A stretch of DNA of 64,000 nt from Macquaria australasica (GCA_005408345.1 SEMN01000410.1:359501-423500); one strand, 5' to 3'; numbered from the stretch's first letter, positions 49,179-61,777 are shown. Notes: generated from the sequence alone by a model not told the origin. Numbers and translations are program-made.

Positions 49179-49314
49179 TAGCTCAGCTGTTGTCCTCCTT
49201 AGCCCAGCTGTGGCTCTCTGTGGACACAAACACTTAATTATAACCTGATAACTAGATGACAGCCTGAATACTAATACATTTTAAACATTTTACGGCTATT
49301 TATAAATATATGTA

Positions 49315-49828
49315 TGGAAGTCCAATCCTGCCAGGAAAAGATTAAAATAAAAAAAAGATGAAATAAAAATACTCATGGTGAGACAAATTTATGAGATAGC
49401 AAGACACAATTTTGACTTTTCAAGTCATAAGACAGGAAGTCAAAATTGAGAAATGCTAAGTCAAGTTTTTGAAAAGTCAAAATTATGATATACTTAGTCA
49501 AAATTTGGAGGTATTAAGACAACATTTTTACATTAAAATGATAAAATTGTGACTTTTTAAGTCAAATACTAAAAGCATAATAATATATATAATGCTTTTA
49601 GAATTTTGACTTACTATCTCAAACTTATAATTTACTACTATCTCATACAATTATGACTTAAAAACTCATAATTTCCACTTTGTATCTCACAATTTTGACA
49701 AACTGACTCATGACTCATACTAGGTCAAAAAGATTTTGACCTAGAAAGTCAAACTACTGGACTCACCATGAGTATTCATTTTTATCCTTCTTGACTTGTT
49801 TTCTTTTTCTGGCAAAAATGGGCTTCCA
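49315..49828. mobile_element. Large foldback element with GTCAAAATT periodicity
   Basis: Left sequences TGGAAGTCCA, TGCCAGGAAAAGA and AATACTCATGGTGAGAC are mirrored on the right (GACTCACCATGAGTATT, TCTTTTTCTGGCA, GGGCTTCCA). The interior repeats short words such as GTCAAAATT, ATGAGATA and CTTAGTCAA in both orientations, so most of the 514 bp could fold on itself. It lies just upstream of the first coding exon of the MISP-like gene. Confidence 0.65.
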
Positions 49829-49829
49829 T

Positions 49830-52330
49830 TTTAGAAACAATACAATGCACATTTTCACACAAATTGTCTTTTTATGATTCTCTCTGCCACATATTGACAT
49901 TGATTCAACCTAAAAAATTGGTAAACTGCTATATTGCTTTATGTAAGCAACAAATGTAGTTTGTTTATAAAGGATATAGCGATGGCTGCTTAAAATAAGC
50001 AAAAATTTAACTTCAATACAGAACTGGATTATTGTATTCTTAAATCACATCCATACACCCCTGACACACATAGAGTTCTATGCAGATATAGACACAGTCA
50101 ACCAAGGCACATACAGTACATTCCCTCATACACAGAGTAGAGCAGATTAAAGCAGTGTATATGCCCTGTAAATGTTTGATGGGCTAAACTAAAGCCTTCA
50201 TATCGTTACCATGGTGGCAATGCGTTGGCTGTGAGTGGGTTAGCGGATTATTATGGTCTGTCGTTCTAGGCATGTGCTGGTGACAGATGGGAGGTGTTGC
50301 TATGGTAACACTAAGTATAGATGCAGAGGCAGGCAAGCTGCTAAAGTCATTTCTCTTTCAGTTAAGTCACAATGTGTGGAGAAAGATCAGATAAATCACA
50401 TATTACACAGCAACAATTCTTAGTTATATGTTGAATATGTTGACATCTTACATGCATTCTTGAGCTGCATGATAGCTATATTGATGTGATGAGATAATAG
50501 ATAGAAGTTAAAGAACTAAAATATGGATGATATGACTTAAAGTGCCAAAATCTCTGTCCAAGTTTGCTAACCTGAAAACATTTACAAACACTCACAAACA
50601 CAAGACCTAAAATGACTGCAGAACGTACCCCAGCCTCAGAAGACTAAATTAGACCATGAATGTGTAGAAGAAAATGTAATACCTAATAGCTTTTAATTTT
50701 TATTATATCTGATATTGTTGATTTTTGTGTACCTTGATTAAGTGCCTGCCTTTCTGTATGTCTTGGCAATAAGCTCCGTGTTGAGACAGACTATTTACAC
50801 TTCACTTTAACAAATGTGGATGAACTGCTGTACCCATGGGAAAGAACTTGGTCTAGTTAGTTGTTGTGAGGAGAGCCCAGCCTAGTGGGGAGTCACACCT
50901 TAACTTACATGGGACTTTCAAAAGATTCTTCCACATATGAAAAGATTAGTAATGCCTCTGCATCAGAAACACTGAATGACTGTCAAAGCACCTATAACAT
51001 GCCAAGAGCTTTCTCCATGCACAGTTTTTAGAGCTTCCAGATGGAAACTGAGTGATGCTTTTTTTAATGCAGAGCCTGACTGGTTTCTAAACTAGGAACC
51101 AAAATGTCTCACAAATGTGTTTCATGTTGGTCAGTGCATGAAGGAGCGTTACGTTTGCATGGATTTTGCATTTCTTAATATTCATTCTTCACTAAGCCAA
51201 AGTTAAATCTTGTAAGAAATAATAACTAAAGTTGTATTTATCCCTTTCAACTCATGTCTCATCCTTTTAGACACCGTTCTTTTAGACAACATTTAGTTTT
51301 CCCATCAACACATCATTTTAGTGTGCTATCCTACAGTTGGTTCTCCAAACTATGGAGGAAAAGTTCACTTTATTTTATAAATTAATTTCCTTAGCATTGA
51401 AACTCCAGCCCTCAAATAACTGTGATCTGGCATGGCTCAATAGGCATTTTCTTGGAACAGGCGTTATTTTAAGTACATTGCACAGCCTATGATTAACCAC
51501 TGTCTTCGTCATTCAAACATCAGCATGAACCCTTCTACAGCTGATTGGATGAAAGAACCACTCGCTGGGCTGTTATAAGCCTTTGCTTGCATTTTGAATC
51601 TGGATAAAAAATGACATACCAAAATGACAAAATAGGTTCTTTGTTCTTTTGTTCCAAAAAAGCACCCATATGAACGTTTTCTAATCTGGCCACCCTATCG
51701 CCAGGACGAGATAATTTGTTAGTGCTTTCCAAAAAGAGATGATTAATATGAGTGTTTTCTGATCAGTGGTTAAGGATTGGTTAGGGTTAGGCAACTAAAA
51801 CTACTTTGGTATGGTTCAGAAGAGTATGGTCATGATTAAGAGAAGCCAACAACAGCATTCCACAAGCTGAGAATTATATGCTGTTATAAAATGTGTCCAA
51901 AATCACTCCCTCGTCCACTCACTTTTCCATACTTAATATAACAGACATTCAATAGGTCTACATCTCATATAAACTTGAATTGCATGATCTGTTCTTGAAG
52001 TTGGTTGTGATTATCCTTCTCACTTATAACAACTTGTAGTGCAGTTCTATTGACAATAATCTGCATTTTTCTGGTTTAATGGTACCACCCAACTTTGAAT
52101 GTTATTTGTTTCACCTGTAAATCAAACATATGTTCAAATATACTGCTGCAAATATGATTGGTGGGCAGACATTCTGAGCATAAAACATGAAACATTCACA
52201 TTTCCTCATGTATGAGGAAGATTTAATGACACTGAATAACTATGCATGATTTAATGGGAGTGTGCTTCTGCTGTCATGCAGTCAATTTATTCTCAGTATA
52301 GCCAAATCTTCAATTCTCACATGTCACAAC
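49830..52330. other. Presumed first intron of the MISP-like gene
   Basis: About 2.5 kb with no exon, clear repeat family or RNA gene that I can support. A CCATGGTGGCAATGCG word near 50210 resembles an RFX-type site but stands alone. Confidence 0.3.
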
Positions 52331-52334
52331 AGCT

Positions 52335-52455
52335 GGGGAAGGATTGGAGTTATTAGTTGCTCTAATCTATGCTTCTGATCACTGCCTGCCTGGATTTGAA
52401 CCAGCGACCTTTCGGATTATTGGCGGACTTCTCTAACCTCTGTCAACTTGCACAA
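52335..52455 (-). mobile_element. tRNA-derived SINE, minus strand
   Basis: Read on the minus strand it gives AGAGGTTAGAGAAGTCCGCC and then AAAGGTCGCTGGTTCAAATC. The latter contains a clear B box (GGTTCAAATCC), with a unique SINE body downstream. It lacks the fold and CCA-proximal stem of a functional tRNA. Confidence 0.6.
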
Positions 52456-52552
52456 CTTCCCTTTGAAATTCAGATTTAATTAAACTGCCTGTAAAATGAA
52501 TTCACTTTTAGTCTCAAACCTCTGTCATCATCACCATCATTTAATCAGACAC

Positions 52553-52554
<2 letters not shown>

Positions 52555-52617
<63 letters not shown>
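52555..52617. repeat. (GT)n microsatellite
   Basis: About 31 uninterrupted GT units. Confidence 0.97.
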
Positions 52618-52619
<2 letters not shown>

Positions 52620-53113
52620 AGGATTACAGGGCAGCTTTAGGCATCCTGTTTTATCAAAGATGAGGAATAAGTGAGGACATGTTGCCTCATCAGTAAGCAG
52701 TCAACATTTCACTATTCTGTTCTTTTCTATTCAGTGGTGGTGTTGTATTTAATCGTGTCTTTTCCATTCTGTTCTATTCTATTCTTTATCACCCAGTGTA
52801 GTTAGGCTACATTCTAATGACATTCTGTCCTGATACAATATTTTATTCTGTCAGAGGAGTGCTGAGCCAAGTATGTTATATAAGACAGCATCCTAAAATC
52901 GGGAGAAGCACCAAAATCGTGACAGATAAGCATACATACAGAAGCCAAGAAAACGGGGCTTTGATGGTAGCTCAAGCTAAGCCAAAGCCTCGCGCATACA
53001 CCTCGCGCATAGGCTACATGGTGGTAGCCAAAAATGTCCCAAAATCTCCACTGCACGAGGAGGAGGCCATAAACCCCGGGGAAGGTGTCCTTGTTTATTG
53101 TGTGTTTACCTAC

Positions 53114-53290
53114 CAACAGCTTCCAGCACAGCAGCCAAAACGAGATCATCTCCAGGCGGCCGCGGCGCGCGCATTCCTCTCCACCTGTCCCCAACGGCAG
53201 CGCGAGCAGCCAGGCGGCCACCCGCTGGCGCGAGGAGGGACGCATACAAGCTGACTGTTGCCGCGCGTGTATGTGTGTGTGGTGGAGAGA
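53114..53290 (-). promoter_or_regulatory. CpG-rich block, candidate first exon of the MISP-like gene
   Basis: This is the most CpG-dense stretch of the window's right half (GGCGGCCGCGGCGCGCGC near 53155-53172). On the minus strand it ends in AAGCTGTTG followed by the donor-like GTAGGT at 53113. That would supply an untranslated exon spliced to the acceptor before 49217, with an intron of about 3.9 kb. The adjacent coding-looking frames on both strands have no family likeness. Confidence 0.35.
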
Positions 53291-53409
53291 GGTAGAGAGC
53301 GAGGGGAGAGGGGCAGAGAGAGAGAGAGAGAGGAAGGCTATATCGACCTGGGCTATTATGTTGTCGGTGAATTAGAGCAGAAGAGATAAATCTGTATTGG
53401 CAGAATATT

Positions 53410-53412
53410 GTA

Positions 53413-53451
<39 letters not shown>

Positions 53452-53475
53452 GTCTCTCCCTCTCTCTCTCTACTG
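53410..53475. repeat. (CT)n microsatellite tract
   Basis: A CT run at 53415-53449, then interrupted CTCTCC words and a C run at about 53492-53501. Confidence 0.95.
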
Positions 53476-53501
53476 TATCTCTGGCTCTGCCCCCCCCCCC
53501 C

Positions 53502-55257
53502 TCTCTCTATTTGTCATCCCTCCACCGCTGCACGCCTGTGCTGCATCTGGACCTTCCCGCCCTCCAGGGTCCAGCACTGTAAAATATAGCCATCTTAACA
53601 ATGGGCTAGGCCTATGGCATGTAACATTCACTAAATTCACGGTTTGATTGAATGCGTTACGGTGACGTCACGATTTGGTGCACCCTTAATACAACACAAT
53701 TAAGTAGGTAGTGCTTGAAAATATTCCAGTCTTGTTATAACAACCACATTTAAAGGAGTGTTATATTTGAGACTTGGGAATGAACCAATTATTATTATTT
53801 TGCCCCACAATAAAGTCAGGAGAAATGTTGCTGCTTCTGGCCATTTTGCACAATTCAACTGACAAATATAACATGTCATCTGGTAAAACAAAAAATAAAA
53901 ATAAAAAACAAACACTATCTATCCCAGTATAATCTGGCATGCTTTCAGTAAATATTGATGCATGCATTTTTGTGATTTTTCATTCATAGTCCAGGGTGTG
54001 CAGTTTTCTGGACAGAAAGCATATAACACAAAGCAACCTCACTGCTTAGTGTAACAAAAACAACCAAATGTAGCTACATACCTCAGCTCAACAACCAGTG
54101 CACTTTAACCATTTAAACAAGCCATGCTGCAAAATTCAATTTGCCATACTGTATTTTATCTCTCTTGTTGAGTTATGCAATCTTAGTTTCCTTGAAATAA
54201 ATTTTAAAATGTGAGCAAGCCCTAGTGTACATATAGCACTAGGCCTTGTTTCTGACTGATTAATAATCTCATAGACAGAAGGAAGTTTCTGAAAGAAAAT
54301 GATACAAAAACATGTAAGCTACGCCAGAGCCTCTTAAACAAAGTTCTTGCATACCATCCCACACACTGAGACAACGAGATCAACTACTCATATGTTATAC
54401 ATCGCACTAGACGCTGACGATGTCGTGTTATACGTCACGCCTATTTTGCTTCCAGAACGCCAGCTTGCTATCTAAAATCACACACTGGGGCAGCATTATG
54501 CCGGCATTGTTTGGTTCAGTGTAAATAAGCAAAGCCGGCACAATGACTGGTCTTCTTTATAGCAGTATTGCTGGATCTCTGTTTAAGAAGGGCTAAAGAT
54601 GCTGTGTGAGGAGAAAGGGACAGACATGCCAGGGTTCTAAAAACAACAGGAAATTAGTTACTGCAGTTTGGCCCCATGATTTGGCCCATTTATCAAGACG
54701 GTCAGCTGTTGGAGTTGTTCATGGAGGCAATCAAGATACTTGAAAACCCTTAGCTCCTGATCGCTGCAATTTGCATCTAAATTCGTACTCCTTGTCAGAG
54801 TCATAACTCAGTCAGATCTAAACTCACAGACATGATCCACACAGATTCAGTGTGATTTACACTTCCTGGGGATATTTGCGGAATGTCCATAAATCTACTT
54901 AGAATCATAGAAAAAGACGCTCCTTATAACTCCAGAACTTACCTGAGAATCATCAGGTTTTTTAGCTAATTTGGCATACTAATTGTGACAATTTGCCAAA
55001 ATGTAAATAAATAAACTAAATATACTGCTAACTGATTCCATGGCAACAGTATACCTCCTGTGTTGGTGGTGCAGATGTCTAAATTATTTCTGAGGGGTTG
55101 GCCTACAGATTTTGAAAACCCCTGTTTTAGACATATCAGTAAAATGTCTCATATACTGAAAATGATTTATTGTATTGTTTTGTTATTTGTAAAGGTCTGT
55201 CTTTGTTTACAGAGGTAAGAACTCTTAATTAAGAGACTTTAATTTCTATAGCGGGAG
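53502..55257. other. Intergenic region, nothing supported
   Basis: AT-rich unique-looking sequence with short, unrelated frames and no defined repeat ends. Confidence 0.3.
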
Positions 55258-55382
55258 CAATTTGGGGTTCAGTGTCTTACCCAAGGACACTTTGACGTGG
55301 TTTGATGTGGACAGGAAGAGCCGGGGATTGAATTGCCAACCTTGCGATTAGCGGACGACCCCGACCAAAACATCTTAACTAA
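55258..55382 (-). mobile_element. SINE with TGTCCTTGGGTAAGACACTG core, minus strand
   Basis: On the minus strand: AAGGTTGGCAATTCAATCCC (B-box-like), then CGGCTCTTCCTGTCCACATC, then the well-known fish SINE motif GTGTCCTTGGGTAAGACACT. Identification rests on these motifs. Confidence 0.7.
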
Positions 55383-56769
55383 GTAAGGTGACTAACAGAG
55401 GGCGGGATTTCACATTTCAACACTTCACATTTCAACAGCTAAAGTCTGATACATTTATTCGAATAAACAATTGATTTAGTTGCTGGACTGGAGTAAACAA
55501 ACTGCCTCATTGTCACAGGCTGAACAAACAATTGGTGTTTACTGTATCGTACCTACCTCCCTCCTTTCCTACGTCTTTCATTTGTAGTACCTTCTTCTCC
55601 ACCTACATCATTCCTTACATCAGTAACATTCTTGCCATTGTTGAAGTCGCAGGAGAAGTGATGGATGAAATGAAATGACCCTGTTTTATCCATGATCTTT
55701 AATATTGACTGACAGACTGTTATGTCATCTGTGTGTGTATGTGAGCGTGTAAGTGTGTGAGAGAGAGTTTGTGAGCTAAGTGAGCTGAGGTAAGGTTCCA
55801 GTGTCTGCACACCAGATCACAACTGGCTGAACAGACCAAACACACACACACACACGACAAAGGAGAGGGTGCCAGCCACCCTGGATGAGGACAACAGATT
55901 AGAGAGAGGGACACAGACAGACAGACAGACAGATGAACAGGAAGAGAGGGAGACACAGAGAAAGACAGGAAGAGAGAGAGATGAGTGGTTTTGCCATTAC
56001 TATGGGAAGCAAACCCCAGATTTGACCTTCAGATACGAAATCATTATTGAACTGCCACCAAGCTGGACTGTTGATGTAATGACTTGGGCTTTAATCTGGC
56101 GACAATCTATTCTCAACCCTTCATAGTAAATAACAACCTTGGAGTATATTGGGCAGCTCTGGGACTATTTCTAAATGCAGTATAGATTCAAATTGAAAGT
56201 TTTTATATGAAACTATTGCCAAAAATGACAGTACATGGTGTCATTATGTGGGCAAATTCTAACATGTGTCGCTGACAGGGGTGTAACAGTACGTGTATTT
56301 GTTCGGTACAGGACGTTCGGTTCGGTATGCAACTTCCTCGGTTTCGTACGCCCTGTGACCCAAACGATTGCTGTCAAAATAGTCTATTTATGTCTACTAC
56401 TTGCACGTGCAGAACATACATTTTAGAGTGGTTAGCCAGGTTAGTCAAGCTCATGTAGTGTTGCTGCCATCCGAATGGCAAACACAAATGAGGAACCAGA
56501 GCTAGAAGATCCTCCCATGACATTTAGATCCACTGTATGGGAGCATTACGGTTTCCTGGTTAGCTATGGACAATGATTAGTGTCAAACTGTATGTCGACA
56601 TTGTTCAACTGAGGTTGAGTATGTCTGTGGATACACGTTATTTACGACGGCATCACCCAAACGTGTCGATTGGCAGAATGAGACAAAACCAGACTGGAAG
56701 GCGAGTCCTTCTCCCCACAGTGTTCAGTCAGACTCTCACTGCATATTCAGACTTCGCTGAGTAATAACT

Positions 56770-56825
56770 AATAAGATAAGATAAGATAAGATAAGCCTTT
56801 AATTGTCCCACAGCTGGGAAATTTT
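56770..56825. repeat. (GATAA)n with TTTAATTGTCCCACAGCTGG tail
   Basis: About five ATAAG units are followed by CCTTTAATTGTCCCACAGCT and GGGAAATTT. This is a repeat tail common in fish, probably the 3' end of a retrotransposon, inserted in the hAT remnant. Confidence 0.5.
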
Positions 56826-56850
56826 CATGCTTAGCGATACCCTTTTTTCA

Positions 56851-56883
56851 GCGATACCCTTCATGCTACAGGAAGGGTATCGC
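56851..56883. repeat. Perfect 12-bp hairpin
   Basis: GCGATACCCTTC at 56851-56862 and its exact reverse complement GAAGGGTATCGC at 56872-56883 enclose a 9-base loop. A partial direct copy, GCGATACCCTT, lies just upstream at 56834. Confidence 0.9.
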
Positions 56884-58544
56884 TGTGGATATGAGACCAT
56901 ACTCGGTCGTAGAGAATATAGAATCTAAGCCTATGGTCAAAGTCCTTGAGCCCTGCTACAATGTGCCTTCACGTGTGCATTTTCGTCAGTCCATTGTGCC
57001 TGCCCTGTATAAACAAGTGCAAGCTGCAGTTCTTCAGGAATTATCAACCGGTCAGATTCTTTTGATGTAGCATTACTGGCATTTGTGTTATTTATTTTTG
57101 TTAAAATTATTTTTCTTAATGACAATATGCCAGTAATTGAGTGTCTTAACTGTTACAGTAAGAATTGAATGTTTACATTTTTCAGAATAAATGACAATCC
57201 TTGCTGTTCCAAAAACCGAAGTATACCGAACTACTCCAGTCTCCTTTGTATGAGGTTTTGTGGCGCTACAAAAACGTCATGCTACTTCTGCCTTTGTTCC
57301 TGGCAGACAGAAGTCATACTTCACAGGGCCACTAGAGGTCCCTGTCATTGTACAAGGAAACATAGATTGTTTTAGGCATTTGAACATGATAAGACCAAAG
57401 GCTTGATCACACCAAAAAATGGCACAGCGAAATTCATCTGCACATGTTCATGAAATATATGCTGCTAGAAGCTTGGTGACCTGGGGACTACTGGCAGGGC
57501 AAGTTGGTAAACTACTGTAGCTGGCAAGCTCTCTGCTAACATGGCAGCCGCTAACATGCTAGCGCTATTCAGTCACAATAGTTTTTTGAGCTTCTTTCAA
57601 TTTTCTCTGTTTTCTCAATTTTCTCGTCATTTCATTCAATAAAGTGTAATTGAAAAGAAGCTCTCGACCTTGAGCTTTCTAGGTGTCAGTTCCCAAGCTT
57701 GTTAGCTTGGTCACTAATGGGACAATAAGTTCACACAGTTTATTCAAAAGTCATATTTGTATGATCAACTCCTGTATCATAACTGTCTGTAAATGATTTG
57801 CATTCAATAGCACATCATCTGCATGAATTTGCATTTCAATGTTCACCAAAGTTGCATTCGACACAAAAGATTTGCTTCACCCGCAATGAGCAAATCCACT
57901 GATTGCTGCAATGCCTTTGAAGAAAAAATTATTTTGCCGCAAAATGTGTCCGTCATAAATGCTGCTGTCACCAGGACTTAATCCTGCTGATTTCATTTGA
58001 GGACAGTGTCCCTCAAACAGCAACAGGGCAGGGTGGATTGATTTTTTAAAGGGACTACACTGTGGGTTTTAGGGCGCTCTTCAAATTCTCTAATAATATA
58101 TAATGAGTTTTTTGTGTTCTGTGCCAGAGGAACTATGTCAAAGGGTGGTACTAACCATGTACTTGCATTAGTAGTAACTGTCACATAGTGTAATACAAAG
58201 GGAAACCTGATAGGCCTTTTTTCAGCAGACATTTTAACATGTTAAAGCAAGAAAAACACATGAGTAACTAATAACGTTGGGAACTTATGATGCACAGTTT
58301 TTACTATTTTCTGACATGTTATAGACTAAGCGTTTAATTGAAAAATTTGTTTGCTGCAACCCTAAATGTAAGAAAGCTCTTATTCTGTGCTCAGCAGCCA
58401 TTTACACAACATTGTGCCACATTGTCACTGTGCAGCAGGTGAAGCATTTGACTCAAGGGTCTTTAAATTATATTGAGCATCTTTAAGTGATATTGTTCAA
58501 GTCTGAGATAAATACGGACAGATGACAAACCAAAGGAAAGACCA

Positions 58545-59262
58545 GTGGTGGAAGAAGTATTCAGATCCTTTAGCTAAGTATGAGTGCTAATACCACACTG
58601 TGAAAATACTCCACTACAAGTAAAGTCCTGCATTCAAAACCTTGCTTAAGTAAAAGTATGTAAGTATTATCAGCTAAATTTAATTTAAGTATCAAAAGGA
58701 AAAATACTCATTGTGCAGTAAACTGGTCCCTGTCAGTGTTTTACTATTATACATGATGTTTCTGGATTAATATTACTGCAGCATTAATGTGTATGTTGCA
58801 TTTTACTGCTGTGGATGTCATCATATTCTATGAGATCATCATATGTTTGTAGCGTCACTGTCCTGTGAGTACCACATATCTCTAAAAAGTCCACTTTTCA
58901 TGAGCTCAGAAAAACAGCCCTGTTTTCAGCTTTGTGACGATGCATTTTCCAGCTTATCCGAGGGGGGTTTAAATAGTTTATTTAGCTTAATAAGTAGGAG
59001 CATTTCCTCAACCCATAAAGGAACACTTAATCCTTCAGTTTATTACAAACATTCAAAATCACCACATTTGGAGAAACATAGTTTTCACTGGACAGGAATG
59101 GCATGAAAAATTGTAATCTGAAAAGTAACTAAAGCTGTCAGACAAATGTAGTGGAGAAAAAAGTACAATATTTGCCTCTGAGATGTAGTGGAGTAGAAGT
59201 ATAAAGTAGCATAAAATGGAAAGACTAAAGTACTTAAGTACAGTGCTTAAAATGTACTTAGT
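58545..59262 (-). mobile_element. Family B element, copy 3, reverse orientation
   Basis: CAGTGGTGGAAGAAGTATTC at the left, AGTAAAGTCCTGCATTC and CTTGCTTAAGTAAAAGTATG inside, and GTACTTAAGTACAGTGC to the right are the reverse arrangement of the copies at 9959 and 16740. Confidence 0.65.
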
Positions 59263-59430
59263 TACCTGAATAAATAAGCAGAGAAACATATTGATATGAC
59301 GTGAATGAGTGAATCATATGCTATGACCTAAGTCATAGCATTTACTAAGTAAATGTACTTAGTTACCTGAATAAAGAAGCAGAGAAACATATTGATATGA
59401 CGTGAATGAGTGAATCATATGCTACGACCT
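59250..59430. repeat. 80-bp direct duplication
   Basis: 59250-59329 and 59351-59430 are nearly identical (AAATGTACTTAGTTACCTGA through ATCATATGCTAYGACCT), differing at two bases, with a 21-base spacer. Confidence 0.9.
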
Positions 59431-59436
59431 TCACTG

Positions 59437-59590
59437 TCACCAGATCCCAACCCAACTGAAGATCTATAGGAGATTTTGGAGTGGTGTGTTAGACAGCACT
59501 CTCTACCACCATCATCAAAACACCAAATGAGGGAATATCTTTTGGAAGAATGATGTTCATCCCACTAGTAGAGTTACACACACTTGGAGA
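59437..59590 (+). pseudogene. Tc1/mariner-type transposase fragment
   Basis: Translated from about 59446: DPNPTEDL-stop-EILEWCVRQHSLPPSSK, then HQMREYLLEE-stop. The (S)PDLNPIE.LW-like motif followed by this tail is the C-terminal catalytic region of Tc1-like transposases. Two stops show it is dead. Confidence 0.65.
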
Positions 59591-60004
59591 ATCTATAGTT
59601 TTTACTTTCACCCTTTGTATATCATATGAGAGGTCACTGACTGGATCAGATTCCATTCTTAATCAAGCAGTCCCATATATGGGTGTAATCCTACTTTTTT
59701 GTGATATATCAAAATGGCTTTACTGTGATTGTATTGCATGCAGTGGATATTTCCAACAGTGTAAATCATTACATGTTTTTCTCTTGACTAGTAGATGAAA
59801 GTCAAGGTCACAACTAGCTGACACTGTGCTGCCAGCTCTATCGCACACACACACGCTCACACATTCACTCACTTCCTCTTCCTTTCACTCTGTGTGAACA
59901 TCAACAGTGTTTCCTGTATTCCACACTCACAGATCAATGGAGGCATAGGACAAAATATTGCATGAACATTTTTATCATTATGTTTTTTCACATGTTGTAG
60001 GCAT

Positions 60005-60565
60005 TAGAAAGCATCCTGACTGGAAACATTACAAACTGGCATGGGATGTGCATGGCCCAGGACTTGAGGGCTCAGCAGCGGGTGATTAAAATCACCCAGA
60101 ACATTATCTACCGAGCATCAGTGAGATGACAGATGAGAGTTGAGGTGTCTGCGCAGAGCCCAAAGGATACTAAAAGACAATACCCCCCCCAGCCACAACC
60201 TGTTCACCTTGCTACCATCTGGCAAGCGATACAGAAGTATCTGCTGCCAAACCACCAGACTACAGAGCAGTTTTGTTCCTCAGGCTGTGAGACCCCTCAA
60301 CTCCACCTCACCCCCCACACTCCACCATAAATAATTGACATGGAACTTTCTGTAATGCTGGTTTTGTACATTACCATACCACTACCTTTGTATAATACAT
60401 GTATACAAGCATATGTATATATAGTTTTTATTTGTATTATATTCTGATTTTGGAGAAAAGATTTTGTGTGTGTTCTATGTGTGTAGCATGAAGGGGCTAC
60501 AACTTTAATTTCATTGTGCAGCCCTGTGTTGTAGAATTACTAATAAATGTACCTTGAACCTTGAT
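60005..60565 (+). mobile_element. 3' end of a non-LTR retrotransposon (LINE)
   Basis: Frames in 60020-60320 encode remnants such as RCLRRAQRILKDN, then SHNLFTLLPSGKRYRSICC, then PQAVRPLNS, the reverse-transcriptase C-terminal tail common in fish LINEs. The 3' end is TTTCATTGTGCAGCCCTGTG and then AATAAATGTACCTTGAACCT. It is 5'-truncated, as LINE copies usually are. Confidence 0.65.
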
Positions 60566-61732
60566 TGTAATGACACCTGCTACACAGATACAAATGTTGC
60601 ACAGGAGTTCTGCAAATTCCATCGGACCACCATGACAGAGCTTCATGCAATTAAATGTTTCTGCAAGAAATTGTAGTAACATAACATTAGGATGCCATGC
60701 ATAAATGTGACTGGTCAAGATTAATTGATCATCCTGAGAAATATTACTAAACATTTTCTATTGTGACTGGACAGTCAGTGTTTTCAGAGATGCTCAAGGA
60801 AGACTGTCCAGAACAGCTACTCAACATCAAACTTGTCAGGTGTATTGAGGCTATTGTTAGTGCAGACATCCATCTACATCTTTTATGGTGATTGTTGAAC
60901 ATTAGTGCAACAAGGAATTTCTAGAAAGAAGCTTGTGGTGTGATTCTGAAGGACAACCTGACAAACCTGACTTCATGATTGGGGTTGAAAGTCTGACAAA
61001 GGGATGTGCTTGATTTGCTAGGTTCAAAATGAATTTCTTATATGTAAAATGTGAAGACTAAACAATGCCATATATTATGCTGACTATGAGTCTTCCAAGA
61101 CAAACTTGAGCAGAATGTCAGTATTCTGCAGAAACTTTGTGTGTATACTTTCCAAAGTTGTCCCTTGATTTAGCCTGGGTTTAGGTTAGGGAAATATTGA
61201 TCCAATATAAAATATAAATACAAAATGCCAGCTCTCAGACTTCTCCATAATGAATAGATCACACACCTGGACAAGAATATTATCTGATTTTGCATAAAGT
61301 ACACATCAGAATGTGTTATTTTTGTATATGAATATTTTTTTCCCTAGAGACTGTATCCATACATACAGGTATCAAACTCTAATGCTGGGCTTCAAAACAG
61401 AACACCTTGGATGGATCTTTTCTCACTTACATAAACCACACAGAACACCACCAGAATATAACAATGTCCTGTCTGAACAAAGAATAATTTTAGCAGTTAT
61501 TAATTCCTAGTCTTGTCCATGTGTTATGTAGGCCTCAGAAAAACGTTCAAGGAAAGCAAAAGCACAGAAAGCATAAAGAGAGTTGTGTCTTACCTGCTGT
61601 TCCAGCTGTTAAAGTGGTGTGATGTCAACTGGTTTCACTGGTATGAACGCTATAAATGGTTCTATGTTTCTATTCCTAAACCACTGATGTTCTCTTCTCC
61701 CTTATATTATTCCTGTCTTCCCCCTTTATATG

Positions 61733-61734
<2 letters not shown>

Positions 61735-61775
<41 letters not shown>
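61735..61775. repeat. (CT)n microsatellite
   Basis: About 20 CT units. Confidence 0.95.

Positions 61776-61777
<2 letters not shown>

Larger units (their letters stand above)
56276..57240 (+). pseudogene. hAT (BED-finger/ZBED-type) transposon remnant
   Basis: The left end CAGGGGTGTAACAGTACGTG, with repeated TTCGGT words, is a hAT terminus. Inside are WEHYGFLVSY, then CRHCSTEVEYVC in another frame, then LRRHHPNVSIGRMRQ. Together these are a BED zinc finger broken by frameshifts and a stop. From 56891, MRPYSVVENIESKPMVKVLE and VPSRVHFRQSIVPALYKQVQ match hAT transposases. It is interrupted at 56770-56880 by a GATAA repeat and a hairpin. It is decayed and non-functional. Confidence 0.7.

Noticed and set aside
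52380..52450. tRNA-like sequence on the minus strand
   Set aside because: Only the B-box half is convincing and it continues into a SINE body, so it is not called a tRNA gene.
52814..53254. Two overlapping frames of over 140 codons on opposite strands
   Set aside because: The CpG-rich composition lowers stop frequency. Neither product resembles a known family, and a promoter or first exon explains the block better.
57400..57960. Possible MITE starting GCTTGATCACACC
   Set aside because: The ends could not be matched as inverted repeats and no other copy is in the window.
59250..59430. CRISPR-like repeat-spacer arrangement
   Set aside because: There are only two long copies with one spacer, in a vertebrate genome, so it is an ordinary duplication.
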